A stretch of 64,000 nt of DNA from Halomonas sp. KG2. Its GTDB lineage: Bacteria > Pseudomonadota > Gammaproteobacteria > Pseudomonadales > Halomonadaceae. Where the stretch lies: assembly GCA_030440445.1 (NCBI GenBank), contig CP098528.1, forward strand, positions 4,030,001 to 4,094,000. Direction: 5' to 3'. The notes beneath the pieces are model-generated. The model did no database searches, was not told where the DNA came from, and saw only the letters and a program-made list of their open reading frames with translations. Positions 35,908 to 44,330 of the stretch are shown piece after piece (position 1 is the stretch's first letter; the number at the start of each line of letters is the position of its first letter). The position numbers and the translations under genes are program-made.

Positions 35908-36396
35908 TTAACCAATTCTCTCCAACTGCCGCTCAAGCTTGCGCATGGTATTGAGCAAGTCACGATATTCGCCAACGCTGAGGGTAGACACTAGGTCGGC
36001 TTCCCACGCCTGAGCTTCGGGCACTAGTTTATTAAGTAGCGCTTGCCCTACCTCTGTCAGATGTAAATCATGCAGTCGCTGATCTTGCTGGGATGGCGTG
36101 CGACTTATCAGCCCACGCTCTTCCAGCGACTGAATAGCCCGAGACACGCGCGCCTTATCCATATTGGTGTAGGCACACACCTTCTTAGCGGTTAAGTCAT
36201 CACAGTGGCTTAACCACGCAAGCACGCGCCACTGGGCGATGTTGAGATCATAAGACTCGGCATATAGCTTCTCTAACGCCTGGCTGATGCGGTCAGCTAA
36301 ACGGTTAAGCTGATAGGGTAAAAACTGGTTGAGATCTAGCTCTGCCCTGGCTGAAGACTCCAGAGGAGCATCGCTTGCTGCTTTATCCATCGTCAT
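35908..36396 (-). CDS. MarR-family transcriptional regulator
   Basis: 162 residues; ATG with GGAG seven bases upstream, and that ribosome site overlaps the stop codon of a preceding micro-ORF. Winged helix: LNIAQWRVLAWLSHCDDLTA, CAYTNMDKARVSRAIQSLEE and the wing LISRTPSQQDQRLHDLHLTE. It lies between the TRAP transporter and the aromatic hydroxylase operon, so it probably represses both in the absence of an aromatic acid. The ATACTTARGTAT palindromes on either side of the gene are its best candidate operators. Confidence 0.92.
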   Translation of the reverse strand: MTMDKAASDAPLESSARAELDLNQFLPYQLNRLADRISQALEKLYAESYDLNIAQWRVLAWLSHCDDLTAKKVCAYTNMDKARVSRAIQSLEERGLISRTPSQQDQRLHDLHLTEVGQALLNKLVPEAQAWEADLVSTLSVGEYRDLLNTMRKLERQLERIG

Positions 36397-36406
36397 TGTG
36401 TTTCTC

Positions 36407-36490
36407 CTAGAGCCACCGTTTGTCAGGGGTGGTGATGATAAAAATCAGCACCATAGCTGGGAATATAGACACCAGCAACGCGCCCATCAT
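36407..36490 (-). CDS. Putative micro-protein with one membrane helix, upstream of marR
   Basis: 27 codons starting at ATGATG with AAGGTGG five bases upstream. The peptide is nearly all one hydrophobic helix (MMGALLVSIFPAMVLIFIIT) with a short charged tail. Its TAG stop overlaps the marR ribosome site (TAGGAG), suggesting coupled translation. An in-frame TTG at 36532 would extend it to 41 residues. No family recognised. It might be a transporter accessory peptide or leader, or the remains of a larger gene. Confidence 0.4.
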   Translation of the reverse strand: MMGALLVSIFPAMVLIFIITTPDKRWL

Positions 36491-36563
36491 ACTGACCACC
36501 TTGAGGAAGAGAGTCCTCTTGGCTCCATCCAATAACGCTATTTCAAATAAAACGACTCACCGT

Positions 36564-36668
36564 TTACTGGCCTTTATCAAACAAAAATGTCATCAGCGTT
36601 AGGTTGCCAATGCTCAGGGCAAGCCCTGCCAGCATTAGCCAGAACAGTGCCGACAGATACTCTCTCAT
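36564..36668 (-). CDS. Putative micro-protein with membrane helix, first in the marR transcript
   Basis: 34 codons from ATG 36668 to TAA, starting MREYLSALFWLMLAGLALSI, one strongly hydrophobic helix followed by FDKGQ. There is no clear ribosome site. It is 28 bp downstream of the palindrome at 36696-36707 and is followed by another hydrophobic micro-ORF, so the two together may be real small subunits or a decayed membrane-protein gene. Confidence 0.35.
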   Translation of the reverse strand: MREYLSALFWLMLAGLALSIGNLTLMTFLFDKGQ

Positions 36669-36695
36669 GCAACTAATTTGCCGATTTTAATTATT

Positions 36696-36707
36696 ATACT
36701 TAGGTAT
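36696..36707. promoter_or_regulatory. ATACTTAGGTAT, candidate MarR operator between marR and the MBL operon
   Basis: Differs by one base from the perfect palindrome at 35667-35678 and sits in the divergent control region of the marR transcript (minus) and the MBL-mha operon (plus). Confidence 0.6.
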
Positions 36708-36874
36708 TAGTTTGCAATAATCATCTGATTTATTGGGATTTATTGTCGATTTCATGCATAAGGACGGCTGGCTCGCCTATGGAGCGCTGGACATTTAGTT
36801 TCATTAGAAACTATCCTCCTGACATACAACAATCCAATAAACAGCTGAACCACCCTGTTAGCACCGGAGATACC

Positions 36875-37843
36875 ATGAGTAAGAAATTCGCGTCCCATGC
36901 CGATACCGAAGAGAAACAGATCAGTTTCACTAAGCTGGCAGAGGGGCTCTATGCTTACACGGCTGAAGGTGACCCCAATACGGGCATAGTGATTGGCGAT
37001 GACAGCGTGATGGTCATCGACACCCAGGCAACGCCGATCATGGCCCAGGATGTTATCCGCCGTATCCGCGAGGTGACTGACCTACCGATTAAGCATGTGG
37101 TCATGACCCATTACCATGCCGTGCGTGTTCTCGGCGCATCCGCATACGATGCCGAGAATATCTACGCGAGCCAGAGCACCTATGACCTGATTGTTGAGCG
37201 TGGTCAGCAAGATTATGAATCCGAGGTTGGCCGCTTCCCGCGTCTGTTCAAAGGAGTCGATTCTGTGCCTGGCCTGACTTGGCCAACCATCGTCTTCCAG
37301 GAAAAGCTGACGGTGTTTATGGGTGAGCGTGAGGTGCAGATCATTCACCTTGGCCGCGGACACACCAAGGGCGACACCGTCGTCTGGTTACCGAAAGAAA
37401 AAATCATGTTTTCCGGTGACCTAGTTGAGTATGGCGCCACCCCTTATACCGGTGATGCTTACCACGAGGACTGGCCTGCTACGCTTGATCGCCTACAGGC
37501 CATGCAGCCCCAGAAGCTGGTACCCGGCCGTGGCGATGCGTTGCAAACTGCCGAACAGTGCCAGGAAGCCATTCAGGGCACCCGTGACTTCTTGAGCGAT
37601 ATGTATGGCAGCGTCAAAGCAGGCAAAGCAGCGGGTAAATCACTCTCCGAGTGCTACGCCGAGACCTACGCGGTTCTGAAGCCTAAGTATGGCCACTGGG
37701 TCATCTTTGATCACTGCGTGCCTTTCGATATCACTCGCTGCTACGACGAAGCAGGCGGCGAATATCCAGATCCACGTATCTGGACGGCAGAGCGCGATAC
37801 CGCCATGTGGCACTCCCTGCAGGACGCCGTCGAAAATCAGTAA
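36875..37843 (+). CDS. MBL-fold metallo-hydrolase-like protein with altered metal motif
   Basis: 322 residues from ATG 36875 (GGAGA upstream). MBL-fold elements are present: EGLYAYTAEGDPNTGIVIGD, VIDTQAT, HLGRGHTKGDTVVWLP and FSGDLVEYGATPYTGDAY. The usual HxHxDH motif reads HYHAVR (about residues 79-84), so the Asp and last His of the second metal site are missing while the first two His, the later His and the bridging Asp remain. It may bind a single metal or do chemistry other than hydrolysis. It is first in an operon with the aromatic hydroxylase and probably handles a pathway intermediate or by-product. Confidence 0.85.
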   Translation: MSKKFASHADTEEKQISFTKLAEGLYAYTAEGDPNTGIVIGDDSVMVIDTQATPIMAQDVIRRIREVTDLPIKHVVMTHYHAVRVLGASAYDAENIYASQSTYDLIVERGQQDYESEVGRFPRLFKGVDSVPGLTWPTIVFQEKLTVFMGEREVQIIHLGRGHTKGDTVVWLPKEKIMFSGDLVEYGATPYTGDAYHEDWPATLDRLQAMQPQKLVPGRGDALQTAEQCQEAIQGTRDFLSDMYGSVKAGKAAGKSLSECYAETYAVLKPKYGHWVIFDHCVPFDITRCYDEAGGEYPDPRIWTAERDTAMWHSLQDAVENQ

Positions 37844-37874
37844 GTGCTAACTAGAGACACCCACTGATCATGCC

Positions 37875-37905
37875 CAGCTGTCGGGTGTCATTCACCCGAC
37901 AGCTG
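37875..37905 (+). other. Strong hairpin just upstream of the hydroxylase ribosome site
   Basis: CAGCTGTCGGGTG and CACCCGACAGCTG form a perfect 13-bp stem with loop TCATT, ending two bases before the AGGGGAG ribosome site of the next gene. No U-tract follows. It could stabilise the upstream message, attenuate transcription or limit translation. Confidence 0.65.
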
Positions 37906-37919
37906 CAGGGGAGCAATAG

Positions 37920-39650
37920 ATGCCAACAACCTATAAAAATCCTGTCTATCCTTACCGACGCCCGCCTGAGCTTGATGTTCAAGATGTTCGCCATTATCCG
38001 GTGGTGATTGTCGGTGCCGGACCTAGCGGCCTCGCCGCCGCTATCGATTTGGCTCAGCAAGGCATTCATTCGATTGTCCTGGACGACAACAACACCGTTA
38101 GCGTGGGGTCGCGGGCATTGTGCTTTGCCAAGCGTTCACTGGAAATTATTGACCGTTTAGGCTGCGTCGAGCCGATGCTTGAAAAAGGCGTCACTTGGCA
38201 ACATGGCCGCGTCTTTTTCCAAGACCGCGAAGTCTATGACTTCAACCTGCTGCCAGAAGATGGCCACCGCATTCCCGCTTTTATTAACTTGCAGCAGTAT
38301 TACTTTGAAGAGTTTCTGGTCAATCGCGCTCACGACTTTGCTGAGCAAATTGATCTGCGCTGGAAACATAAGGTCATTGATGTTGATGCTCAGCCTGATA
38401 GCACCGCCATTCAGGTGTCGACCCAGGATGGTGACTACTCACTGACCTGTGACTATTTGCTTGTTTCGGATGGTGCCAACAGCCGCATCCGCGACATGCT
38501 AGGCCTTGACTGCAAAGGCCAGGTATTTCAAGACCGCTTCCTGATTGCGGATGTGGTGATGAAGGCTGATTTCCCGACAGAGCGCTGGTTTTGGTTTGAT
38601 CCGCCCTTCCATCCCAATCAATCGGTGCTGCTGCACAAAGAACCCGACAATGTGTGGCGTATCGACTTCCAGCTAGGCTGGGACGCTGATCCGGAAGAAG
38701 AAAAGAAAGAAGAGAACATTCGCCCGCGCGTGCAGGCGATGCTTGGCCCGGACGTGGAGTTTGAGCTTGAGTGGGCCAGTGTCTACACCTTCCGCTGCCG
38801 CAAGATGGATAACTTCATTCATCACAGCGTGATATTTATGGGCGACGCAGCTCATCAGGTATCCCCCTTTGGTGCCAGAGGTGCCAATGGCGCCCTTCAG
38901 GGTGTGGAGAACTTAGCCTGGAAACTGGCGCGTGTTCTCAAAGCCCAGGCGCCAAAAACACTGCTGTCCACGTATAACACCGAGCGCCAGCACGGTGCGA
39001 CAGAAAACCTGCTTAACTCTACCCGCGCCACTGACTTTATTACCCCGAAGAGCCATATCAGCCAGGTATTTCGCGATGTGACGCTGGAGCTGGCGGAGAA
39101 ACATGCCTTCGCACGTAGCCTAGTCAACAGCGGCCGTCTTTCCATGCCGTGTCGCTACGATAGCTCACCGCTCAATACGCCTGATGTTGATGGTGGCCCA
39201 AGCGAACTGCGTCCTGGTAGCTCGGCTAAGGACGCCCCCATTCGCCTGGGTGAGCAGAACGCTTGGCTACTCAATCAGTTGGGTAATGGTTTTGTACTGC
39301 TACTCGATGGCCGTATTGATGACGGTCACGCCACTGCGCCGTTAAGAGAGCTGAGCGAGCTGTTAGATCGCCACACTGACTTACGCCTTGTGGTGGTTGG
39401 CCCAGCTCCGGATGAGTTTGGCGCTCTACCGCGCACCACCGTGATAGACGATACCGAAGGGCTAGTGACACAACGCTACGGCCTGAAAGCGGGTGGCGGA
39501 TACCTTATCCGTCCTGATCAGCACGTTACTGCTCGCTGGCACACCGTCACTGCCCACCAGGTTGAAGACGCATTAGACCGCGCGCTGGGCGTTTATCTTG
39601 CGGGTACCGCTGACACGACCTTTCAGGAGCGTTGCCATGCCAAGGCTTGA
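37920..39650 (+). CDS. mhaA: FAD-dependent aromatic hydroxylase, probable 3-hydroxyphenylacetate 6-hydroxylase flavoprotein
   Basis: 576 residues, class A flavin monooxygenase. FAD motif VVIVGAGPSGLAAAIDLAQQ (about residue 24), the DG motif (LLVSDGANSRIRDMLGLDCK) and the GD motif VIFMGDAAHQVSPFGARGAN. The last 150 residues form a thioredoxin-like domain as in MhpA/PheA-type hydroxylases. It is directly followed by a DUF2783 protein and hmgA, matching the MhaA-MhaB arrangement described in Pseudomonas putida U, where the pair converts 3-hydroxyphenylacetate to homogentisate. The symbol is assigned mainly on this context; another phenol hydroxylase is possible. Confidence 0.8.
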   Translation: MPTTYKNPVYPYRRPPELDVQDVRHYPVVIVGAGPSGLAAAIDLAQQGIHSIVLDDNNTVSVGSRALCFAKRSLEIIDRLGCVEPMLEKGVTWQHGRVFFQDREVYDFNLLPEDGHRIPAFINLQQYYFEEFLVNRAHDFAEQIDLRWKHKVIDVDAQPDSTAIQVSTQDGDYSLTCDYLLVSDGANSRIRDMLGLDCKGQVFQDRFLIADVVMKADFPTERWFWFDPPFHPNQSVLLHKEPDNVWRIDFQLGWDADPEEEKKEENIRPRVQAMLGPDVEFELEWASVYTFRCRKMDNFIHHSVIFMGDAAHQVSPFGARGANGALQGVENLAWKLARVLKAQAPKTLLSTYNTERQHGATENLLNSTRATDFITPKSHISQVFRDVTLELAEKHAFARSLVNSGRLSMPCRYDSSPLNTPDVDGGPSELRPGSSAKDAPIRLGEQNAWLLNQLGNGFVLLLDGRIDDGHATAPLRELSELLDRHTDLRLVVVGPAPDEFGALPRTTVIDDTEGLVTQRYGLKAGGGYLIRPDQHVTARWHTVTAHQVEDALDRALGVYLAGTADTTFQERCHAKA

Positions 39651-39834
39651 ATTAAATCCCAACTTTACTGACCCGGATGCTTTTTACGCGGCACTCACCG
39701 CGCTACATCGCGACCGCAGCGAGGCAGAGAGCGAGCGCATCAATGCGCGCCTGATCCTGTTACTGGCTAATCATATCGGCGACCAAACCGTGCTCGAAGC
39801 AGCCATTTCCCATGCGGTTGGTGATGGCGATTAA
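39637..39834 (+). CDS. mhaB: Small DUF2783 protein, probable hydroxylase coupling partner
   Basis: 65 residues from ATG 39637 (CAGGAG upstream), overlapping the flavoprotein gene by 14 bp. The sequence (LNPNFTDPDAFYAALTALHR, then NARLILLLANHIGDQTVLEA) fits the DUF2783 family, small helical proteins found after FAD hydroxylase genes. By analogy with MhaB it may couple NADH oxidation to substrate hydroxylation. The overlap implies tight translational coupling and equal dosage. Confidence 0.8.
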   Translation: MPRLELNPNFTDPDAFYAALTALHRDRSEAESERINARLILLLANHIGDQTVLEAAISHAVGDGD

Positions 39835-39902
39835 TCGCCGCGTCTTAGATCTCTAAAAGATAGATTTATTTAAGTAACGTCCAAACACAGCAGGTCTTAA
39901 CA

Positions 39903-41210
39903 ATGACTGAACAATTGCAATATCAGAACGGTTTCCATAATCACTTTTCAAGCGAAGCGCTGCCGGGTGCACTGCCAATTGGGCAAAACTCACCGCAAAA
40001 GTGTGCTTACGGCTTATATGCTGAACAACTCACTGGTTCCGCCTTCACTGCGCCTCGGCATCAAAACTTTCGTAGCTGGCTTTATCGCATTCGCCCTTCA
40101 GTTGTTCAGAGCGCGTATCAGCCACTGGAAAATAACAACGTACACACGGCCCCGTTAGAGAAGCCCGCCGCGGACCCCAACCAAATGCGCTGGGACCCGG
40201 TTGCGATACCGGATGCACCGACTGACTTTATCGATGGCCTGTTTACCATTGCAGTGAACGGGGATGCGGCCACCCAGGCCGGTGTGGGTGTGCATGTTTA
40301 TACGTTCAATGAAGACATGACCGAACGTTTTTTCTACAACGCAGATGGCGAACTGCTCTTCGTTCCGCAGATGGGGGCTATTCGTCTACGCACCGAATTT
40401 GGTGAACTCGAGATTGATAACGGCGAGATTGCCGTTATTCCTCGCGGTGTGAAGTTCCAAGTGCGTAAAGCACAGGGTGTTGACGCTGCGCGGGGGTATA
40501 TTTGTGAGAACTACGGCAGCCCTCTAGAACTACCCGGTCTCGGCCCCATCGGCGCCAACGGCTTAGCCAACCCGCGTGACTTCCAAAGCCCGGTGGCAGC
40601 CTATGAAGATCTGGAAGGTGATTACCGCTTAGTCGCTAAGTTCTCTGGTCGTTTCTGGGAAACAAAGCTCAACCATTCGCCGTTAGATGTGGTGGCGTGG
40701 CACGGCAACTGCGCGCCGTATAAATATAATCTCGCCAACTTCAACACCATCAATACGGTGAGCTTCGACCACCCGGATCCGTCAATCTTCACCGTATTAA
40801 CGTCCCCCTCCGATACGCCGGGAATGGCCAATCTTGATTTTGTGATCTTCCCGCCGCGCTGGATGGTTGCCGAGAACACTTTCAGACCGCCCTGGTTCCA
40901 TCGCAACCTGATGAGCGAGTTTATGGGGCTTATTCATGGCGAGTACGATGCGAAAGCAGAAGGCTTCACTCCAGGCGGTGCCAGCCTGCACAATTCAATG
41001 TCGCCCCATGGCCCCGATGCTGAAACATTTGAGAAAGCTTCCAACGCTGAGCTGAAGCCACAGTTCTTGGGGGATACCCTGGCCTTCATGTTTGAAAGCC
41101 GCTACTTCTTCCACCCAACCCCTGCGGCTCTGGAGGCTGACTTCCGCCAACGTGACTATGTGGATGTTTGGTCAACGCTGCGTTCGCACTTCAACCCAAA
41201 CCAGCCGTAA
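39903..41210 (+). CDS. hmgA: Homogentisate 1,2-dioxygenase
   Basis: 435 residues, the family's normal length. Conserved phrases are [46 protein letters not shown], [16 protein letters not shown] and [20 protein letters not shown]. The iron ligands lie in [20 protein letters not shown] and NSMSPHGPD. It opens the homogentisate ring to maleylacetoacetate. The upstream 68 bp contain TTTAAGTAA, a weak relative of the palindrome upstream of the operon. Confidence 0.97.
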   Translation: MTEQLQYQNGFHNHFSSEALPGALPIGQNSPQKCAYGLYAEQLTGSAFTAPRHQNFRSWLYRIRPSVVQSAYQPLENNNVHTAPLEKPAADPNQMRWDPVAIPDAPTDFIDGLFTIAVNGDAATQAGVGVHVYTFNEDMTERFFYNADGELLFVPQMGAIRLRTEFGELEIDNGEIAVIPRGVKFQVRKAQGVDAARGYICENYGSPLELPGLGPIGANGLANPRDFQSPVAAYEDLEGDYRLVAKFSGRFWETKLNHSPLDVVAWHGNCAPYKYNLANFNTINTVSFDHPDPSIFTVLTSPSDTPGMANLDFVIFPPRWMVAENTFRPPWFHRNLMSEFMGLIHGEYDAKAEGFTPGGASLHNSMSPHGPDAETFEKASNAELKPQFLGDTLAFMFESRYFFHPTPAALEADFRQRDYVDVWSTLRSHFNPNQP

Positions 41211-41240
41211 AACTTATCGCCCCCTGACGACAAGGATTGA

Positions 41241-42266
41241 ATGCCCATGAAACTTGCAACACTTAACAAAGGCCGCGACGGCGAACTTATCATCGTCTCT
41301 CGCGACCTCGCCCGTGCCGTAAGCGCTGTTGATATTACTCCCACGCTTCAAGCGGCCCTTGAAAGCTGGGAAGCCGTTAGCCCTCAGCTTGAAGAACGCT
41401 ATGCGCAGCTAAACAATGGCAATGCCGACGGTGCTTTTGAGCTTGATCAGCGTGCGCTGCACTCTCCGTTACCGCGTGCCTATCAGTGGGCCGACGGCTC
41501 TGCCTACCTAAACCATGTCCAACTGGTACGTCAGGCGCGTAATGCTGAGATGCCCGAAACCTTCTGGACCGATCCGCTTATGTACCAGGGCGGTAGCGAC
41601 TGCTTCCTGGCGCCCACCGAAGATATCGAAGCGGTGAGTGAAGAGCATGGCATCGACTTTGAAGGTGAGGTTGCGGTCATTACCGATGACGTGCCGATGG
41701 CCGTCACCCCCGAAGAAGCCGCCAAGCACATTAAACTAGTAATGCTGGTTAACGATGTCAGCCTGCGCGGCCTCATTCCAGGCGAACTCGCTAAAGGCTT
41801 TGGCTTTTTCCAAGCCAAGCCCGCCTCTTCTTTCTCGCCCATCGCGGTGACCCCAGATGAACTCGGCGATGCTTGGCAAGAAGGCAAAGTGCACCTGCCG
41901 CTGACCGTGCACCTGAATGACGAGAAGTTTGGCGAGCCAGAAGCGGGTCCCGATATGATTTTCAGCTTTCCACAGCTGGTTGCCCATGCGGCCAAGACCC
42001 GCTACCTCGGCGCGGGTGCTGTGATTGGTTCGGGTACTGTTTCCAACCCAGATCCCGATGGCGGCCCTGGAAAGCCGGTAGCTGACGGCGGCGTAGGCTA
42101 TAGCTGCTTGGCCGAAGTACGCATGGTCGAGCAGATACTGTACGGCCAGGTGAAAACCCCCTTTATGCGCTTTGGCGACCGGGTGCGCATCGAGATGTTT
42201 GACCGCGATGGCAACAACATATTTGGCACCATCGATCAGCAAGTCGTGAAGTACCAACCAAAATAA
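41241..42266 (+). CDS. fahA: Fumarylacetoacetase / fumarylacetoacetate hydrolase family
   Basis: 341 residues from ATG 41241 (AAGGA four bases upstream) or 339 from ATG 41247. FAH-fold metal-binding pattern seen in DFEGEVAVITDDVP and LVNDVSLRG, with KPASSFSPIAVTPDELGDAW and GAGAVIGSGTVSNPD. It splits fumarylacetoacetate to fumarate and acetoacetate. It is shorter than the eukaryotic-type enzyme (about 420) but matches the bacterial form found with hmgA. maiA follows after 21 bp. Confidence 0.92.
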   Translation: MPMKLATLNKGRDGELIIVSRDLARAVSAVDITPTLQAALESWEAVSPQLEERYAQLNNGNADGAFELDQRALHSPLPRAYQWADGSAYLNHVQLVRQARNAEMPETFWTDPLMYQGGSDCFLAPTEDIEAVSEEHGIDFEGEVAVITDDVPMAVTPEEAAKHIKLVMLVNDVSLRGLIPGELAKGFGFFQAKPASSFSPIAVTPDELGDAWQEGKVHLPLTVHLNDEKFGEPEAGPDMIFSFPQLVAHAAKTRYLGAGAVIGSGTVSNPDPDGGPGKPVADGGVGYSCLAEVRMVEQILYGQVKTPFMRFGDRVRIEMFDRDGNNIFGTIDQQVVKYQPK

Positions 42267-42287
42267 AGCCAACACAAGGAAGGTAAC

Positions 42288-42932
42288 ATGACGACGCTTT
42301 ACGGCTATTTCCGCTCGTCGGCTGCTTACCGGGTGCGGATCGCCTTAAACCTGAAAGGCCTGGACTACGATCAGGTTCCGATCAACTTGGTGAAAGGCGA
42401 GCAGCGGGGTGGCGACCATCTGGCGCGCAACCCTCAGGGGATGGTGCCTAGCTTAGTGCTGGATGATAACTCAGTGGTCAACCAGTCACTGGCGATCTGT
42501 GAGTATCTCGATGAGGTACACCCCAAGCCCGCGCTGCTACCGGCTGATGCCTTAGCGCGCGCAAGAGTTCGTGCGCTTGCCCAGTCGGTGGCTTGCGAGA
42601 TTCATCCGCTCAATAACCTGCGGGTGCTCAAGTATCTCGTCGGTGAACTAGGGGTGGATGAGGCGGCCAAGTTAGCCTGGTATCGCCACTGGATTACCGA
42701 GGGCTTTGCAGCCCTGGAAGCAACGCTAGCGTCTGATTCCAACAGCGGCGACTTTTGCCATGGCGACACCCCAACGCTTGCGGATATCTGCCTGATTCCC
42801 CAGGTGTATAACGCAGAGCGCTTCGAGTGCGATTTGTCAGCCTACCCGACGATCCAGCGCATCGCTGCCAATTGTCGTGCGCTGCCAGCCTTCGAAAAAG
42901 CCGCACCCGAGGCACAGACTGACGCCAACTAA
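42288..42932 (+). CDS. maiA: Maleylacetoacetate isomerase (zeta-class glutathione transferase)
   Basis: 214 residues. N-terminal glutathione site with the zeta signature YFRSSAAYRVRIALNLKGL, then NPQGMVPSLVLDDNSVVNQS and AICEYLDEVHP; helical C-terminal domain with DTPTLADICLIPQVYNAERF-type phrase. It isomerises maleylacetoacetate to fumarylacetoacetate using glutathione. AAGGAAGG precedes the ATG. Last gene of the homogentisate operon. Confidence 0.95.
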   Translation: MTTLYGYFRSSAAYRVRIALNLKGLDYDQVPINLVKGEQRGGDHLARNPQGMVPSLVLDDNSVVNQSLAICEYLDEVHPKPALLPADALARARVRALAQSVACEIHPLNNLRVLKYLVGELGVDEAAKLAWYRHWITEGFAALEATLASDSNSGDFCHGDTPTLADICLIPQVYNAERFECDLSAYPTIQRIAANCRALPAFEKAAPEAQTDAN

Positions 42933-42991
42933 GCTGAAGCCAAGCCAAATAAAGCGATACGATTAAGTTATACTAAGCAGGCTAACATAAG

Positions 42992-43021
42992 CGGGCGTCT
43001 TTCCACTCGGGAAGGCGCCCG
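42992..43021 (+). terminator. Hairpin after maiA
   Basis: CGGGCG pairs with CGCCCG, with inner CTT/AAG and CC/GG pairs around ACTC. The following bases are not a clear U-tract, so termination is likely but not certain. Confidence 0.5.
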
Positions 43022-43067
43022 TCTCGTGTCCGAAGGGGCATCACATCCAACCAAAAGGAGTTAAGGG

Positions 43068-44258
43068 GTGCTAAAGCTGCCCTCTACCGCCACCGTCGTG
43101 GCACTGGCCGCGGTGACTGCACTTGGCCCACTGGCCACAGATATGTACTTGCCAGCCATGCCCGCGATGGCAGAAGCGCTGAATACTGGCCCAGACCGAA
43201 TACAGCTGACCCTTAGCCTCTATATGGCTGGATTCGCGCTGGCCCAACTACTGTGCGGGCCAATCTCTGATCGCTTTGGCCGCCGCCCGGTGATGATCGC
43301 AGGGTTATCGCTGTTTCTCGCGGCGAGCCTACTGTGTGCCTGGGCGCCTAGCGTCGAGTGGTTGCTGGTAGGTCGCTTTCTACAGGCCTTCGGCGGTGCT
43401 GCTGGACCGGTATTAGCACGGGCATCGGTGCGTGATATTCATGGTCCGATCGAGGCTGGGCGCATTCTCTCCTATATGGCAAGCACGATGGCCCTCGCCC
43501 CTGCTCTGGCCCCTGTGGTGGGCGCGGGGTTACTGCTGTTTTTTGGCTGGGAATCGGTGTTCGTATTGCTGGCGCTCTACGCGGCAGTGATGCTGGCGGT
43601 ACTGATATTTATGCTGCCCGAGCCGTTGGCGAAGGAGCGACGGCAATCGATTCACCCGAAAACAGTACTGGCTAATTTCCGCTTACTACTGACTCAGCGT
43701 GCCTTTATCGGCTACACCTTGGTGAATGCGGCCGCGTTCTCCGGGCTATTCGCGTACCTTTCGGGCTCATCTTTTGTACTCATCGAGTACCTGGGCGTCG
43801 CACCTACGTTGTATGGCGTGCTGTTCACACTGATCGTCGCGGGCTTCTTCTTCGGCACTCTGGTCAGCGGTCGCTACAGCCACCGCCTAGGTCGTGATCG
43901 CCTCGTTACCCTGGGCAGCGTAATCTGCGCAACTGGGGGCGTCGTCATGGCGGGCTTGGCCACCGTTGGCGTTCATCATCCGTGGGCGGTGGTGGGGCCG
44001 CATATGGTGTTTATGCTGGGGGTCGGCATTTTGATGCCACAAACAATGGCCGGGGCACTGGCGCCCAACCCTCAATGTGCGGGCGCAGCGTCTTCTTTGT
44101 TTGGTTTCCTGCAAATGACGATTGCCGCTGTGGTAGGTGGGTTAGTCGGGCAATTCCACGACGGCAGCTCGCGCACCATGGCCTTAACGATTGGGCTGAT
44201 GGGGCTACTCGCCTTGCTAAGCCACTGGCTGCTGGTACGCCGCCACAAAGAGGCATAG
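43068..44258 (+). CDS. MFS drug-resistance transporter, Bcr/CflA family
   Basis: 396 residues with GTG start and AAGGAG seven bases upstream. Twelve hydrophobic segments; the first contains LGPLATDMYLPAMPAMAEAL, and motif A reads GPISDRFGRRPVMIAGL, both typical of Bcr/CflA exporters. Such proteins export drugs or small metabolites using proton force. It sits alone behind the homogentisate operon and may remove toxic aromatic compounds, though that is only a suggestion. Confidence 0.9.
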   Translation: MLKLPSTATVVALAAVTALGPLATDMYLPAMPAMAEALNTGPDRIQLTLSLYMAGFALAQLLCGPISDRFGRRPVMIAGLSLFLAASLLCAWAPSVEWLLVGRFLQAFGGAAGPVLARASVRDIHGPIEAGRILSYMASTMALAPALAPVVGAGLLLFFGWESVFVLLALYAAVMLAVLIFMLPEPLAKERRQSIHPKTVLANFRLLLTQRAFIGYTLVNAAAFSGLFAYLSGSSFVLIEYLGVAPTLYGVLFTLIVAGFFFGTLVSGRYSHRLGRDRLVTLGSVICATGGVVMAGLATVGVHHPWAVVGPHMVFMLGVGILMPQTMAGALAPNPQCAGAASSLFGFLQMTIAAVVGGLVGQFHDGSSRTMALTIGLMGLLALLSHWLLVRRHKEA

Positions 44259-44285
44259 TTGAATCAACTGTATCGCTACCTAGCA

Positions 44286-44313
44286 AAAGGCCACGCATTG
44301 CGTGGCCTTTTTT
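44286..44313. terminator. Bidirectional terminator between the MFS gene and the indolepyruvate oxidoreductase gene
   Basis: AAAGGCCACGC and GCGTGGCCTTT form an 11-bp stem with loop ATT, flanked by A-run and T-run (TTTTTT), suited to terminate both converging genes. Confidence 0.92.
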
Positions 44314-44330
44314 ACCTATATTGAGTTGCC

